Shown here: positions 50,995 through 60,498 of the stretch, one piece after another | Position numbering within the stretch: position 1 is the stretch's first letter | Layout: every line of letters starts with the position of its first letter | Source of the DNA: Mycolicibacterium tokaiense | Lineage (GTDB): Bacteria; Actinomycetota; Actinomycetes; Mycobacteriales; Mycobacteriaceae | Direction: 5' to 3' | Assembly: GCF_010725885.1 (NCBI RefSeq) | Contig: NZ_AP022600.1 | Location: 2,542,001 to 2,606,000 of the forward strand | Length of the DNA: 64,000 nucleotides | The notes under the pieces: model-generated | What the model was told of the DNA's origin: nothing | Seen by the model: only the letters and a program-made list of their open reading frames with translations | Databases searched by the model: none | Made by a program: the position numbers and the translations under genes

Positions 50995-52554
50995 ATGACC
51001 ACTGACATCGTTGTCGCGGGCGCCGGGCACAACAGCCTCATCACCGCCTGCTACCTCGCCCGGGCCGGTTACCGGGTGCTGGCCGTCGATGCCCGGCCCA
51101 TTCCGGGCGGCGGCGCGGCCACCGAGGAGATGCTCGCACCTGGCTACCTGGTGGACTCGTGCTCCACCGGCCACACGCTGATCCAGGGCAATCCCCTGAT
51201 GACCGGCGACGAACTAGGGCTGCTGGCCCAGCACGGGTTGCGCTATGCCCACCCGGATCCCGTTGCGCACGTGATGTTTCCGGACGGCACCCAATTCACC
51301 CACTGGCTCGACATGGAGCGCACCGTCGAATCGATCAGCCGGTTCTCCCGGGCCGACGCCGATGCCTACCGTCGGCTGATCGCCGAATGGCGCGACGTCA
51401 AGCACCTGTTCAACCGGGCGCAGTTCACGCCCCTGGGTCGCGGGCCCAGCCTGGACGCAATGCTGGACGAGCACCCGATGGGCAACGTCTGGAAGCGGCG
51501 GCGGGTGATGTCCTCCTGGGAGGTCATCCGGCACGAGTTCGAGAACCGCTACGTCCGCTCCTACATGCTGTGGCAGGCGTACCAGACAATGGTGCGACCG
51601 GACGCCGCGGGCACCGGCCCGCTGGCCTACTCGATCATCGGCGGACGGCAAGAGAAGAGCTGGTCCATCCCGCTGGGCGGCTCCGGGCAACTGACCGACG
51701 CCCTGGTCCGGTGTTTCGAATCCTACGGTGGTCGAATCGAAACCGACGTGATGGTGGAGTCGCTGATCCTCGACGACGGCCGCTGCGTCGGCGTGCGCGC
51801 CGTCGACGGGCGGGAGTTCCGTGCGTCGGTGGCGGTGTTGTCCACCATCCACGTCACCCGCCTGACCGAGATGGCGCCTGCTGAAAGTTGGGACGAGGCT
51901 TGGCGCTACGGCGTCGCGACCTACGACCCCGGTGCCGCCGGCTCTGCGGTGTATCTGGGCACGACGGTGCCGCCGGTGTTCGAGACGCCCGACGGGCCGG
52001 TGTCGGCGGTGTCGGCCGGGTACGCGGGGTGGCCCGAGGACATGCTGGACCACGCCCGGATCGCTTATGACGGGCAGTGGCAGGACCGGATCGGTTTCCT
52101 GCTGGTCGCCACCCCCACCCTCGTGGACCCCAGTCGCGTTCCGGTGCCCGGACACCACACCGTCAAGCTGCTGCACACCGTCGGACACGTGATGCCGGAG
52201 GACCGCCGCTACGCCGACGTGATGGCGACGCGGGCCGCCGAACTGCGCGAGCTCACCCGGTGGATGTGCCCGTCGTTCACCGACGATGTGGTTCTTGCCG
52301 AATATGTCAAGGGCCCTGTGGAATTCGAGCAAGCCAACCCGGCGATGGTCAACGGTGCCTGGCACGGCGGCGACCGTGGCATCACGTTCTCCGGTCCCCA
52401 GCGGCCGGCGCCGGGATGGGCCGGCCACCGCACCCCGATCCCCGGGCTGTACCAGACCGGCGCCACGACGTATCCGGGCGGCTCGGTGACGGGTGGACCG
52501 GGTCGCAACGCGGCCATGGTCATGCTCGAAGATCTTGGCCGCGAACTTCTTTGA
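50995..52554 (+). CDS. FAD-dependent oxidoreductase, phytoene-desaturase-like
   Basis: A 519-residue flavoprotein. The dinucleotide-binding motif VVAGAGHNSLITACYLARAG is at the extreme N-terminus, followed by the second glycine motif GGGAATEEM, and the C-terminal FAD segment IPGLYQTGATTYPGGSVTGGPG with NAAMVMLEDLG is typical of the carotenoid-desaturase/PYROXD2 group. ATG 50995 was chosen because the FAD motif starts at residue 5. Substrate unknown. Probably regulated by the divergent LysR protein. Confidence 0.87.
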   Translation: MTTDIVVAGAGHNSLITACYLARAGYRVLAVDARPIPGGGAATEEMLAPGYLVDSCSTGHTLIQGNPLMTGDELGLLAQHGLRYAHPDPVAHVMFPDGTQFTHWLDMERTVESISRFSRADADAYRRLIAEWRDVKHLFNRAQFTPLGRGPSLDAMLDEHPMGNVWKRRRVMSSWEVIRHEFENRYVRSYMLWQAYQTMVRPDAAGTGPLAYSIIGGRQEKSWSIPLGGSGQLTDALVRCFESYGGRIETDVMVESLILDDGRCVGVRAVDGREFRASVAVLSTIHVTRLTEMAPAESWDEAWRYGVATYDPGAAGSAVYLGTTVPPVFETPDGPVSAVSAGYAGWPEDMLDHARIAYDGQWQDRIGFLLVATPTLVDPSRVPVPGHHTVKLLHTVGHVMPEDRRYADVMATRAAELRELTRWMCPSFTDDVVLAEYVKGPVEFEQANPAMVNGAWHGGDRGITFSGPQRPAPGWAGHRTPIPGLYQTGATTYPGGSVTGGPGRNAAMVMLEDLGRELL

Positions 52555-52580
52555 TTCGGTAGTCTCCCGGCAGCATCCCT

Positions 52581-52592
52581 ACAAACGATTGC
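52581..52592. promoter_or_regulatory. LacI-type operator O3
   Basis: ACAAACGATTGC, 11 of 12 bases matching the consensus GCAAwCGwTTGC shared with 54645 and 54756. It ends 9 bp before the GTG of the gene at 52602, so binding would block that gene. Confidence 0.55.
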
Positions 52593-52601
52593 AGGTCTCT
52601 G

Positions 52602-53498
52602 GTGGATCAGATCAAGCTCGGAGTCTTCAGCCCGTCGGTGGTCCTCGACGTCGCCCGGTCCAGCGGCCGGCTGACCGAGGCTGGCGTGGAGGTTCACGAC
52701 ACCCCCGTGGCGTCCTCACCGGCGCAGTTCACTTCACTGCGAGACGGCGAGTACGACGCGGTGTTCACCAGCCCCGACAACGTGCTGGCCTACCGGTTCC
52801 TGCCGGCCAACCCGCTGGGCGAGCTGCTCGACGTGGAGATCCTGGCCGGGCTGGACCGGGGACTCGGGCTGTGCCTGGCGGTGCGGCCCGGGCTGGTCGA
52901 CGTGAGCAAACTCGCGGGTGGGCGTTTCGGTGTCGACGTGCCCACGTCCGGTTTTGCGTTCGTCGGCTACGCGCTGCTGGAGGAACTGGGCGTGGCGCGC
53001 GCCGACGTGGAGATCATCACATTGGGATCAACACCCAAGCGCGCCAGCGTGTTGCAGACCGGCGGCTGCGATGCCACGGTTCTCAACGCGGGCAATGAGT
53101 TGGCCGCCCAGGCGGCCGGCTGTGCGCTGCTGGCCGACGTCACCCGGTTGGGTCCGTACCTGGGCACCGTGGTCGCCCGGCTGCGGGACGCCCCCGCAGC
53201 GGCGGCCGTCGACCGGATGGTGGCGGCGCTGGTGGACACCGCACGCAGCATCAGTGCCGGCGAACTGGACAGCGCGGCAACCGAATCCGCGGCGCGGTTG
53301 CTCGCCCTGGACGCCGACGGCGCCGCCCGGCACCTGGCGGTGCTGCGGGACCCGGCGCGCGGGCTGATCGGCGACGGCAGCGTGGACCTCGCGGCGCTCG
53401 GCACGCTGGTGGGGTTGCGTCGACGCTTTCTGCCGGCGCCTGAACTCGAGGGCCTCGAAGACCGGTTCGGTGAGCTGGTCTATTCGCGGACGACGTAG
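52602..53498 (+). CDS. Substrate-binding-protein-like protein without signal peptide
   Basis: A 298-residue protein with the NMT1/THI5-type periplasmic binding fold: KLGVFSPSVVLDVARSSGRL, EYDAVFTSPDNVLAY and GRFGVDVPTSGFAFVGYALLEELG. No signal peptide or lipobox precedes it, so it should stay in the cytoplasm, unlike the transport proteins of this fold. It may be an enzyme or sensor for the ligand taken up by the neighbouring transporter. GTG start at 52602 directly after a LacI-type operator. It overlaps the convergent MFS gene by 19 bp. Confidence 0.75.
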   Translation: MDQIKLGVFSPSVVLDVARSSGRLTEAGVEVHDTPVASSPAQFTSLRDGEYDAVFTSPDNVLAYRFLPANPLGELLDVEILAGLDRGLGLCLAVRPGLVDVSKLAGGRFGVDVPTSGFAFVGYALLEELGVARADVEIITLGSTPKRASVLQTGGCDATVLNAGNELAAQAAGCALLADVTRLGPYLGTVVARLRDAPAAAAVDRMVAALVDTARSISAGELDSAATESAARLLALDADGAARHLAVLRDPARGLIGDGSVDLAALGTLVGLRRRFLPAPELEGLEDRFGELVYSRTT

Positions 53499-54616
53499 CG
53501 GGCGCGGGCGGCGGTGGTCACCGCCGCATAGCCGATCGACACCACCGTCGCGACGATGAACAGCACCTCGAAGCGGTGTGCGCCCGCGGCGACGTTGCCC
53601 GCGGCCGCGCCCGCCGATGCGCCGACGAACAGTGCGACGGAGAAGGATGACATGCCGATGGCGCGGCTGTCGGCGGCGGCGTCACTCATCCAGGTCTGCA
53701 TGGTGGTGTGACCGGTGGCCCACGCCAGGCCCAGCGCAATGGCGGCCGTCAGCACGGTGATCAGCGAAATGTCCACGGACACCGCAACGTAGGCGCCCAC
53801 GATCGCGATACCTGCCACCAGCATCAGCACCCAGGTCGCCCAGCGGCCGAGCACCAGTCGCATCAGCTGGGTGGTGATCACCACTGCGGCTCCGAACGCC
53901 GAAGTGGCGGCCCCGGCCACCAGGACGGAGGCGCCGGTGGCCTGCAGCGCCACCGCCAGGTAGTTGAACACCCCGACCAGCAGGGCTCCCTCGACGATGG
54001 TGAAGGCCAAGATGGCAACCGCCCAGCGGTTGGCGGCCAGCGTGCGCAGCGAGGGCAGTAGGCGTTCCCGGGTGTCGCCGGCGGTGTCCGAGAGCCGGGG
54101 CAGCAGCGCGGTCAGTGCGAACGCGAACACGGCGATCACCACGTAAACCCAACGCCAGCCGAACCATTGGGCGATGACGCCGGCACCCAGTGTCCCGCTG
54201 GCCAGCCCCACCGAGATGGCGGCGGCCAGGTTGGCATTGGCCACGGCTCGCTTGGTGATCGCCAGCGTGTCGCCGTAGTAGATCAGGACGGTGGTGATGG
54301 TGGCGGCGAACATGGCGCCCGCGACACCGCGGGTGATGCTGTAGGTGAGTGCGTCCTGGGTGAATGCGGTGGCCAGATTGGCCACGCCGCCCAGTGCCGT
54401 TGACACCACCAGGATGCGCACCCGGCCGAAGCGCGCCGCCAGGGTGCTCCAGAACAACTGGAACGCGGCATAGGACACGGCGTAGACCGTCAGCGAATGG
54501 CCGATCGCGTCCAGGCTCGTGTTCAGATCACCGGCGATCACGGGAACCAGAGGAGGCATCACCGACCGGTCGATCATCGACACGAACGCGGCCAGGATCA
54601 AGATCATGTGTGCCAC
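53480..54616 (-). CDS. MFS transporter
   Basis: A 378-residue membrane protein with about twelve hydrophobic helices. The loop 2-3 motif AARFGRVRILVVSTALGG and the IDRSVMPPLVPVIAGDL start are typical of the major facilitator superfamily. It starts with GTG at 54616 (GTG GCA CAC ATG), 29 bp from the perfect LacI-type palindrome at 54645. Divergent from the ABC operon and likely under the same repressor; export or uptake of a related compound. Confidence 0.88.
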   Translation of the reverse strand: MAHMILILAAFVSMIDRSVMPPLVPVIAGDLNTSLDAIGHSLTVYAVSYAAFQLFWSTLAARFGRVRILVVSTALGGVANLATAFTQDALTYSITRGVAGAMFAATITTVLIYYGDTLAITKRAVANANLAAAISVGLASGTLGAGVIAQWFGWRWVYVVIAVFAFALTALLPRLSDTAGDTRERLLPSLRTLAANRWAVAILAFTIVEGALLVGVFNYLAVALQATGASVLVAGAATSAFGAAVVITTQLMRLVLGRWATWVLMLVAGIAIVGAYVAVSVDISLITVLTAAIALGLAWATGHTTMQTWMSDAAADSRAIGMSSFSVALFVGASAGAAAGNVAAGAHRFEVLFIVATVVSIGYAAVTTAARARYVVRE

Positions 54617-54644
54617 TCCGGTGTGGGATGGTGCCCTGGTTGGT

Positions 54645-54656
54645 GCAAACGTTTGC
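54645..54656. promoter_or_regulatory. LacI-type operator O1
   Basis: GCAAACGTTTGC, a perfect 12-bp palindrome in the MFS/ABC divergent region, 29 bp from the MFS start. It matches the general LacI-family operator form with central CG. Confidence 0.75.
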
Positions 54657-54720
54657 GGTTGACTATAGCTGCGTCGATTCGGTCAACCAGAGGCGGTGTG
54701 ATCCCCGGCATGGGAGGGTG

Positions 54721-54767
54721 TTGACACTCGTCCCGCTCCTGTGTGACGATTCACTGCAATCGATTGC
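54721..54767 (+). promoter_or_regulatory. ABC operon promoter with LacI-type operator O2
   Basis: TTGACA at 54721-54726 with a weak -10 (TGACGA/GACGAT) 17-18 bp downstream, followed directly by the perfect 14-bp palindrome centred on GCAATCGATTGC (54756-54767). A repressor there would sit on the transcription start, 61 bp before the binding-protein ATG. Confidence 0.7.
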
Positions 54768-54827
54768 AAGTGAGCTACACAACATCAGAGCTCGTCGGAG
54801 GCAATCGGTCTGACAGAGAGGTTGGGC

Positions 54828-56039
54828 ATGCGCATAACCACCGCATTTCGAGCGATCGCGGCGGCTGCCGCGATCGCATTGGCAGCCACCGGCTGCTCGG
54901 CGGACGACGCCGGCGACAGTGACACCATCAAGATCGGTGCCTCACTACCGCTGACCGGCGAATTCAGCCAGGGCGGGCTCGACACCCAGCGCGGGTACGA
55001 GACCTGGGTCGAGATGACCAACGAGGCCGGCGGTCTGCTCGGCAAGCAGGTGGAGATCGTCGTCAAGGACGACGCCACCCAGCAAGAGACCGCGGTCTCC
55101 AACTACAACAACCTGATCTCGCAGGACAAGGTGAATCTGCTGCTCGGCAGCCAGTCCTCCCTGCTCAACATCCCCGCCTCGGCCATCGCCGAGAAGAACA
55201 AGATGCTGTTCGTGTGCCCGTCCTGCGGCTCACCGGACATGTTCAACCGCGGGTTCAAGTACATCTTCTTCTCCCAGCAGGCCATCGCCACCGACCAGGC
55301 CAAGGTGTTCGCCAACTGGATCGCCGCCCTGCCGCCGGAGCAGCGGCCGAAAACCGCCGCCTATCCCGCGCTGGACGACCCGTTCGCCGGGCCCGTCGTG
55401 GAAGGCGCCGAGAAGATCCTCTCGGCCGCGGGCATCCGCACCGTCTACAAGGACCAGTACCCGGCCACCACCAAGAACTTCGACTCGGTGGTCAACGCCA
55501 TGCGTGACGCCGGCGCCGAGATCGTGGTGCAGGGCGCACAATTCGAGGACGGGGTCAACATGATCCGTTCGATGAACCGGGCCAATTACCAGCCGGGCAT
55601 CCTGTACCAGAGCAGCTCGCCCACCTACGGCCAGCAGTACCTCGACGCCGTGGGACCCGACAACGCCGAGGGCGTGTTCTTCTCGTCCAGCTACAGCCCG
55701 CTGTCGGACACCACGCAGAATGCGGACTTCGTGAAGCGGTACGAGGAGAAGTTCGGCCAGAGCCCGCCCGAGGACGCCGCTGACGGCTTCGCCGCCGGCC
55801 AGGTGCTGCAGGCCGCCGTCGAGGCAGTCGGCTCCATCGACGACCAGACCGCTCTCGCAGACTGGTTGCACGCCAATAGCGTCGACACACTGCTGGGCAC
55901 GCTGAGCTGGAATGAGGACGGCAGCCCCAAGGGTGACTTCCTGGTGGGACAGTGGCAGGCCGGCGTCTCGCAGGTGGTGCTGCCCACCGACGTCGCAACC
56001 TCGGACAAGATCATGCGCTGGCGCGGCGGGGACATCTGA
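54828..56039 (+). CDS. Branched-chain-type ABC substrate-binding lipoprotein
   Basis: A 403-residue LivJ/LivK-type binding protein (Peripla_BP_6). The lipobox is ATGC (Cys about 24). IKIGASLPLTGEFSQGG, GLLGKQVEIVVKDDATQ and LLLGSQSSLLNIPAS mark the first lobe. ATG 54828 follows AGAGAGG; a TTG six bases upstream is less likely. The family transports amino acids, amides, urea and aromatic acids, so the name says little about the ligand. Confidence 0.93.
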   Translation: MRITTAFRAIAAAAAIALAATGCSADDAGDSDTIKIGASLPLTGEFSQGGLDTQRGYETWVEMTNEAGGLLGKQVEIVVKDDATQQETAVSNYNNLISQDKVNLLLGSQSSLLNIPASAIAEKNKMLFVCPSCGSPDMFNRGFKYIFFSQQAIATDQAKVFANWIAALPPEQRPKTAAYPALDDPFAGPVVEGAEKILSAAGIRTVYKDQYPATTKNFDSVVNAMRDAGAEIVVQGAQFEDGVNMIRSMNRANYQPGILYQSSSPTYGQQYLDAVGPDNAEGVFFSSSYSPLSDTTQNADFVKRYEEKFGQSPPEDAADGFAAGQVLQAAVEAVGSIDDQTALADWLHANSVDTLLGTLSWNEDGSPKGDFLVGQWQAGVSQVVLPTDVATSDKIMRWRGGDI

Positions 56040-56043
56040 TCTC

Positions 56044-56925
56044 ATGACCTCCCTCGTCCAGACGCTCATCCTGGGGCTGCTCGTCGGCGCGCTGTACGCG
56101 CTGATGGCCTCTGGCCTGACCCTGATCTTCGGGGTCATGCGGGTGATCAACCTCGCCCACGGTGCGTTCGCCGTACTGGCGGCGTTCCTCACCTACACCC
56201 TGTGGCGCCAGCTCGGACTCGATCCGCTGCTGTCCATCCCGATCGTCATGGTCGTGATGTTCGGATTCGGTTGGCTGGTCTACGTTCTGGTGATCCGCCA
56301 CGTCCGCGGCGCGCACGTCACCATGACGGTGCTGGCCACCTTCGGGATCGCGTTGATGCTCGAGGGAATCATGGGCTTCATCTGGGGCAACACCTCCACC
56401 TCGGTGGTGGTGTCCTACACCGACGCCTCGCTGTCACTGGGCAGCATCTACATCCCGCAGGCCATGCTCATCGCTGCGGTCATCGCGGTGGTGGTGATGG
56501 GCGGGCTGTACCTGCTGCTCAACCACACCTGGGCGGGCCGGGCCATCCGGGCGGCGTCGTCCAACGAGAGCGGCGCGCTGCTGGTGGGGGTGAGCGTGGC
56601 CACCATCGCCGCGCTCACCTTCGCCATCGGCGTGGCCACCCTGGGTGCCGGCGGCGCGATGCTCTCCACGATCTACCCGTTCCTGCCCGGCACCCACTAC
56701 CAGTGGATCGCCCGGTTGCTCGCGATCGTCGTGCTCGGCGGTCTCGGCAGCCTGCCGGGTGCCGTCCTCGGCGCACTGGTGATCGGGATCGGTGAGATGG
56801 CGGCCACCGCCTACGTCGGCGCCGCCTGGCCCGTCGCGGTGCCGTTCCTGGTCATCATCGTCGTGCTGATCACCCGCCCGCAGGGCCTGATGGGCACCCG
56901 ACTCCGAGAGGACGCGGTGGCATGA
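56044..56925 (+). CDS. Branched-chain-type ABC permease (LivH-like)
   Basis: A 293-residue membrane protein with about eight helices. GLLVGALYALMASGLTLIFGVMRVINLAHG is the standard N-terminus, HTWAGRAIRAASSNESGALLVGV the cytoplasmic coupling loop. It pairs with the permease half encoded next (ATGA overlap). Confidence 0.93.
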   Translation: MTSLVQTLILGLLVGALYALMASGLTLIFGVMRVINLAHGAFAVLAAFLTYTLWRQLGLDPLLSIPIVMVVMFGFGWLVYVLVIRHVRGAHVTMTVLATFGIALMLEGIMGFIWGNTSTSVVVSYTDASLSLGSIYIPQAMLIAAVIAVVVMGGLYLLLNHTWAGRAIRAASSNESGALLVGVSVATIAALTFAIGVATLGAGGAMLSTIYPFLPGTHYQWIARLLAIVVLGGLGSLPGAVLGALVIGIGEMAATAYVGAAWPVAVPFLVIIVVLITRPQGLMGTRLREDAVA

Positions 56926-58787
56926 GTGCCGATGTGAAGACCCGCCTGCTGGACCCCACGTTGCACAAGTGGGGATCCCGCGCCCTGATCGCCGTCGCGG
57001 CGGCCGTGATCGTGCTGTTCCCGTTGTCGCCCAGCATGTCTGCGCAGAACATCGTCATCCTGTCACTGGTGTTGGCCATCGGCGCCAGCGGCCTGAACGT
57101 CATCACCGGGTTCACCGGCTACCTGTCGCTGAGCCAGGGCGCGTTCATCGGGATCGGTGCCTACGTCGGGGCCATCATGGCCAACCGGTTCCCCGACATC
57201 GAACCGCTGGTCTGGGTTCCGTTGGCCGGCGTGGTCGCGGCCCTGATCGCCATGCTGCTCGGCCTGGTCACCTACCGCTCCCGCGGTCCGGCCTTCGTCA
57301 TCATCACCGTGGCGTTCCTGTTCCTCATCCAGTTCGTCGCCATCGAATGGGTGTCGGTCACCAACGGCACCGCCGGCCTGACCCTGCCGCTGCCGGATTG
57401 GCCGGAGGCGTGGGGCAACTGGCCCTTCCACCTGGCCCTCGTCGGACTGCTGGCCGCCTCGCTGCTGATGACGTGGTGGATCCGCCGCACCAAGTTCGGC
57501 ATGGGTCTGATCGCCATCCGCGAGGATGAGGGCAAGGCCGGCACCATCGGTGTCAACGCACCCGTCTACAAGCTGCTGGCCTTCGGGCTCTCGGCACTGT
57601 TCGTCGGCATGGCCGGGTCGGTGTACGGCTACTACCTGTCCTTCGTCGACCCCATCGGCATGTTCTCCATCATCACCAGCGCCCTGATCGTGCTGGCAGT
57701 CATCCTCGGCGGCCGCGGCACGCTGTGGGGCCCGGTGTTGGGCGCCTTCATCATTCAGCCGGTCAACATCTACGCCAACCAGGCCTTCGGCGGCGGCAAC
57801 GCCCGCCTGGTGCTGTTCGGCGGGCTGCTGGTGCTGCTGGTGATCCTGCTGCCCAAGGGCATCCTGCCCACCCTGGCCTCGCTGATCGAGAAGGCCAGGA
57901 CCAAGGGCACCGTGGGGTTGTCCGGTGCGCGGCTCAATCCGCTGGACCGGCCGCTGGTGCGCACCGAGCTCCGCAAGCCCGCGCCGACCGGCAAGACACT
58001 GCTGGAAGTCAAAGGCCTGCACAAGAGTTTCGGTGGCAACCAGGCCGTCAACGACTGCAGCTTCACCGTTCCCGAAGGGTCCATCACCGCGCTCATCGGA
58101 CCCAACGGCTCGGGCAAGACCACGGTGTTCAACCTGATCTCCGGTGTCATGGCCCCCGACCAGGGCGAGATCCTGCTGGACGGGCAGCGCATCGACAACA
58201 TCTCGCCGTGGTCGCGTGCGCACCACGGGCTGGGCCGGACATTCCAGATCACCCGGTTGTTCCGGGAGATGACCGTGCTGGAGAACGTCGTCGCGCCGCT
58301 GCGCAACTTCTCGGTGCCGCAGCTCGGCCTCGGTGCCGTCAGCGGCTCGGAAGCCGCACGCGCCGAGGAACTCCTGGAGTTCGTCGGTATGACGGCCTAC
58401 CGGGACGCGCACGCCGGGGCGCTGTCCTACGGGCAGCAGAAGCTGGTCGAACTGGCCCAGGTGCTGATGCTCGATCCGAAGCTGATCCTGCTCGACGAAC
58501 CCGCCGGCGGCATCAACCCCACCTTGATCGAGCGGATGGGTGACCTGATCCGCCAGCTCAACGCCGACGGCAAGACCTTCCTGCTGGTGGAACACAACAT
58601 GCCGTTCGTGGTGGGTCTGTGTGACCCGATCCGGGTGCTTGCGCGTGGTGCGGTGATCTCTCAGGGCAGTCCGGAAGAAATCCAGAAGGACCCGTTGGTG
58701 CTCGACGCCTACCTGGGCGACGACTACCTGCTCGAGGCGCCGTCCAAAGGCTCCACAGTGTCAGTGAAGGAAGGGAATCCGGCATGA
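56922..58787 (+). CDS. Fused LivM-like permease and LivG-like ATPase
   Basis: A 621-residue fusion. Residues 1-310 are the second permease ([41 protein letters not shown] coupling loop). A linker of about 40 residues leads to an ABC domain (about 352-605) with Walker [11 protein letters not shown]-loop, signature [12 protein letters not shown] and Walker [11 protein letters not shown]. The ATPase has the long LivG-type helical insertion ([16 protein letters not shown]). The fusion ties one ATPase to its permease. ATGA overlaps at both ends. Confidence 0.93.
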   Translation: MSADVKTRLLDPTLHKWGSRALIAVAAAVIVLFPLSPSMSAQNIVILSLVLAIGASGLNVITGFTGYLSLSQGAFIGIGAYVGAIMANRFPDIEPLVWVPLAGVVAALIAMLLGLVTYRSRGPAFVIITVAFLFLIQFVAIEWVSVTNGTAGLTLPLPDWPEAWGNWPFHLALVGLLAASLLMTWWIRRTKFGMGLIAIREDEGKAGTIGVNAPVYKLLAFGLSALFVGMAGSVYGYYLSFVDPIGMFSIITSALIVLAVILGGRGTLWGPVLGAFIIQPVNIYANQAFGGGNARLVLFGGLLVLLVILLPKGILPTLASLIEKARTKGTVGLSGARLNPLDRPLVRTELRKPAPTGKTLLEVKGLHKSFGGNQAVNDCSFTVPEGSITALIGPNGSGKTTVFNLISGVMAPDQGEILLDGQRIDNISPWSRAHHGLGRTFQITRLFREMTVLENVVAPLRNFSVPQLGLGAVSGSEAARAEELLEFVGMTAYRDAHAGALSYGQQKLVELAQVLMLDPKLILLDEPAGGINPTLIERMGDLIRQLNADGKTFLLVEHNMPFVVGLCDPIRVLARGAVISQGSPEEIQKDPLVLDAYLGDDYLLEAPSKGSTVSVKEGNPA

Positions 58788-59533
58788 TCAAACTCGAAGG
58801 CGTGATCGCCGGCTACGGCGGCGGCAACGTCCTGCAAGGTGTCGATCTCGAGGTCGGCCCGGGTGAGCTCGGCTGTATCGTCGGGCCCAACGGTGCAGGC
58901 AAGTCGACGGTGCTGCGGGCCGTCAGCGGCATCCTCAAGCCCAGCGCGGGCCGGATCACGCTGGACGGCAAGAACATCACCGGCCTGTCCCCGGACCAGG
59001 TGCTCGAATGTGGTGTCACCCAGGTGCCGCAGAGCAACGGGTTGTTCCCGACGCTGACCGTCAAGGAGAACATCCTGATGGGCGCTTACGTCATCCGCAG
59101 GCAGCGGGCGCTGGTCAAGCAGCGCTACGACGAGGTGCTCAACATGTTCCCGTTGGTGAAGGACAAGACCGGCATCCGCTGCGGCAACCTCTCCGGCGGC
59201 CAGCGGCGCATGGTGGAATTCGCCCGTTCGCTGATGCTCGATCCCAAGCTGGTGCTGCTGGACGAACCGTCGCTGGGACTGGACCCCAAGTCGCTCACGG
59301 TGATCGACGAAGCCGTGGCGATCATGCGGGCCAACGGCAAGGCCATCCTGATGGTCGAGCAGAACGTCCGATTCGGCCTGCGCATGGCGTCCAGCGGCAT
59401 CGTCATGGAGAGCGGCCGGGTCCTGCTGACCGGCCCGGCCCAATCCGTTCTGGCCAACCCCGAGATCGCAGATCTCTACTTCGGTGGTGCGGTGCATGCA
59501 CCCAGCACGTCCGACACCCCCGCAACCGCCTAG
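58784..59533 (+). CDS. Branched-chain-type ABC ATPase (LivF-like)
   Basis: A 249-residue ABC protein. Walker [10 protein letters not shown] (about 33-41), [19 protein letters not shown], signature [15 protein letters not shown], Walker [14 protein letters not shown]. It is the second ATPase of the heteromeric transporter. 17 bp before the dehydrogenase gene, in the same operon. Confidence 0.94.
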   Translation: MIKLEGVIAGYGGGNVLQGVDLEVGPGELGCIVGPNGAGKSTVLRAVSGILKPSAGRITLDGKNITGLSPDQVLECGVTQVPQSNGLFPTLTVKENILMGAYVIRRQRALVKQRYDEVLNMFPLVKDKTGIRCGNLSGGQRRMVEFARSLMLDPKLVLLDEPSLGLDPKSLTVIDEAVAIMRANGKAILMVEQNVRFGLRMASSGIVMESGRVLLTGPAQSVLANPEIADLYFGGAVHAPSTSDTPATA

Positions 59534-59550
59534 AAAGATAAGGAACACAC

Positions 59551-60498
59551 ATGTCTGCCTCAAACCTCAAGATCGGCTGGATCGGCGCAGGCCGAATGGG
59601 TGCCCAGCTGGTGACCCGGTTGCTCGACGCCGGATACGACGTGACGGTGTACAACCGCACCGCGGCCAAAGCCGCGCCGCTGGCGGAGAAGGGTGCCAAG
59701 GTGGTGACCCGGCCGGTGGACCTGGCCGATCGCGATCTGGTGTTCGCCATGGTGTCGTCGTCGAAGGACCTCGAGCAGGTGATGCTCGGTGACGGTGGCC
59801 TACTCACCGGCGAGGTGTCGCCGCGGGTGATCGCCGACTCGTCGACGGTCTCGGCCGAGATCAGCGTCAAGATCCGGGAGGCCGCCAACTCGCGTGGGTG
59901 TGACTTCCTGGCCACCCCCGTCAGCGGTAACCCGAAAGTGATTGCGGCAGGGAAGCTCACGGTGGCGGTGTCGGGTCCGCGTGAGGTGTTCGACTCCGTG
60001 CGCCCGGTGTTGGAAGTGTTCGGTCGCAGTGTCACCTACGTCGGCGAGGGTGAGGTGGCGCGGTTGGTGAAGATCGCCCACAACCTGATGCTCGGCGTGG
60101 TCACCCAGTGTCTGGCCGAGATCACGGTGCTGGTGGAGAAGGGCGGTGTCAGCCGCGCCGACTTCCTGGAGTTCCTCAACGATTCGGTGATGGGCTCGAC
60201 GTTCACCAAGTACAAGTCGCCGGCGTTCGTCAACCTCGACTTCGCGCCGACGTTCACGATGGGCCTGCTGCAGAAGGACTTCGACCTGGGTCTGGCCGCG
60301 GCCAACGAGTTGAAGGCCCCCATGCCCATCGCCTCGGCCACCCGCCAGATCGTGGCGCAGGCGGCGGGCGCGGGAGTGGGTGTCGAGGAGGACTTCGCGA
60401 CACTGCTGCTGGAGGTGGCCCGCGGCGCGGGCATCGAACTCTCACCCGAGAACGTGACGGTCGACGACGGACTGACGCCGCCGGTGCACCAGTCATGA
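59551..60498 (+). CDS. NAD(P)-dependent beta-hydroxyacid dehydrogenase family
   Basis: A 315-residue enzyme of the 3-hydroxyisobutyrate/6-phosphogluconate dehydrogenase-like group. GWIGAGRMGAQLVTRLLDAG is the NAD(P) motif, YNRT ends strand 2, DSSTVSAE and FLATPVSGNPKVIAAG are family segments, and Lys in KIAHNLMLG is the catalytic lysine. It would oxidise or reduce a hydroxyacid, or an imine as in imine reductases, derived from the imported compound. Overlapped by the M24 gene (ATGA). Confidence 0.9.
   Translation: MSASNLKIGWIGAGRMGAQLVTRLLDAGYDVTVYNRTAAKAAPLAEKGAKVVTRPVDLADRDLVFAMVSSSKDLEQVMLGDGGLLTGEVSPRVIADSSTVSAEISVKIREAANSRGCDFLATPVSGNPKVIAAGKLTVAVSGPREVFDSVRPVLEVFGRSVTYVGEGEVARLVKIAHNLMLGVVTQCLAEITVLVEKGGVSRADFLEFLNDSVMGSTFTKYKSPAFVNLDFAPTFTMGLLQKDFDLGLAAANELKAPMPIASATRQIVAQAAGAGVGVEEDFATLLLEVARGAGIELSPENVTVDDGLTPPVHQS

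Noticed and set aside
57063..58595. 510-codon minus-strand frame opposite the fused ABC gene
   Set aside because: Antisense shadow with Gln/Asp/His-rich composition; the plus-strand permease-ATPase motifs are unambiguous.
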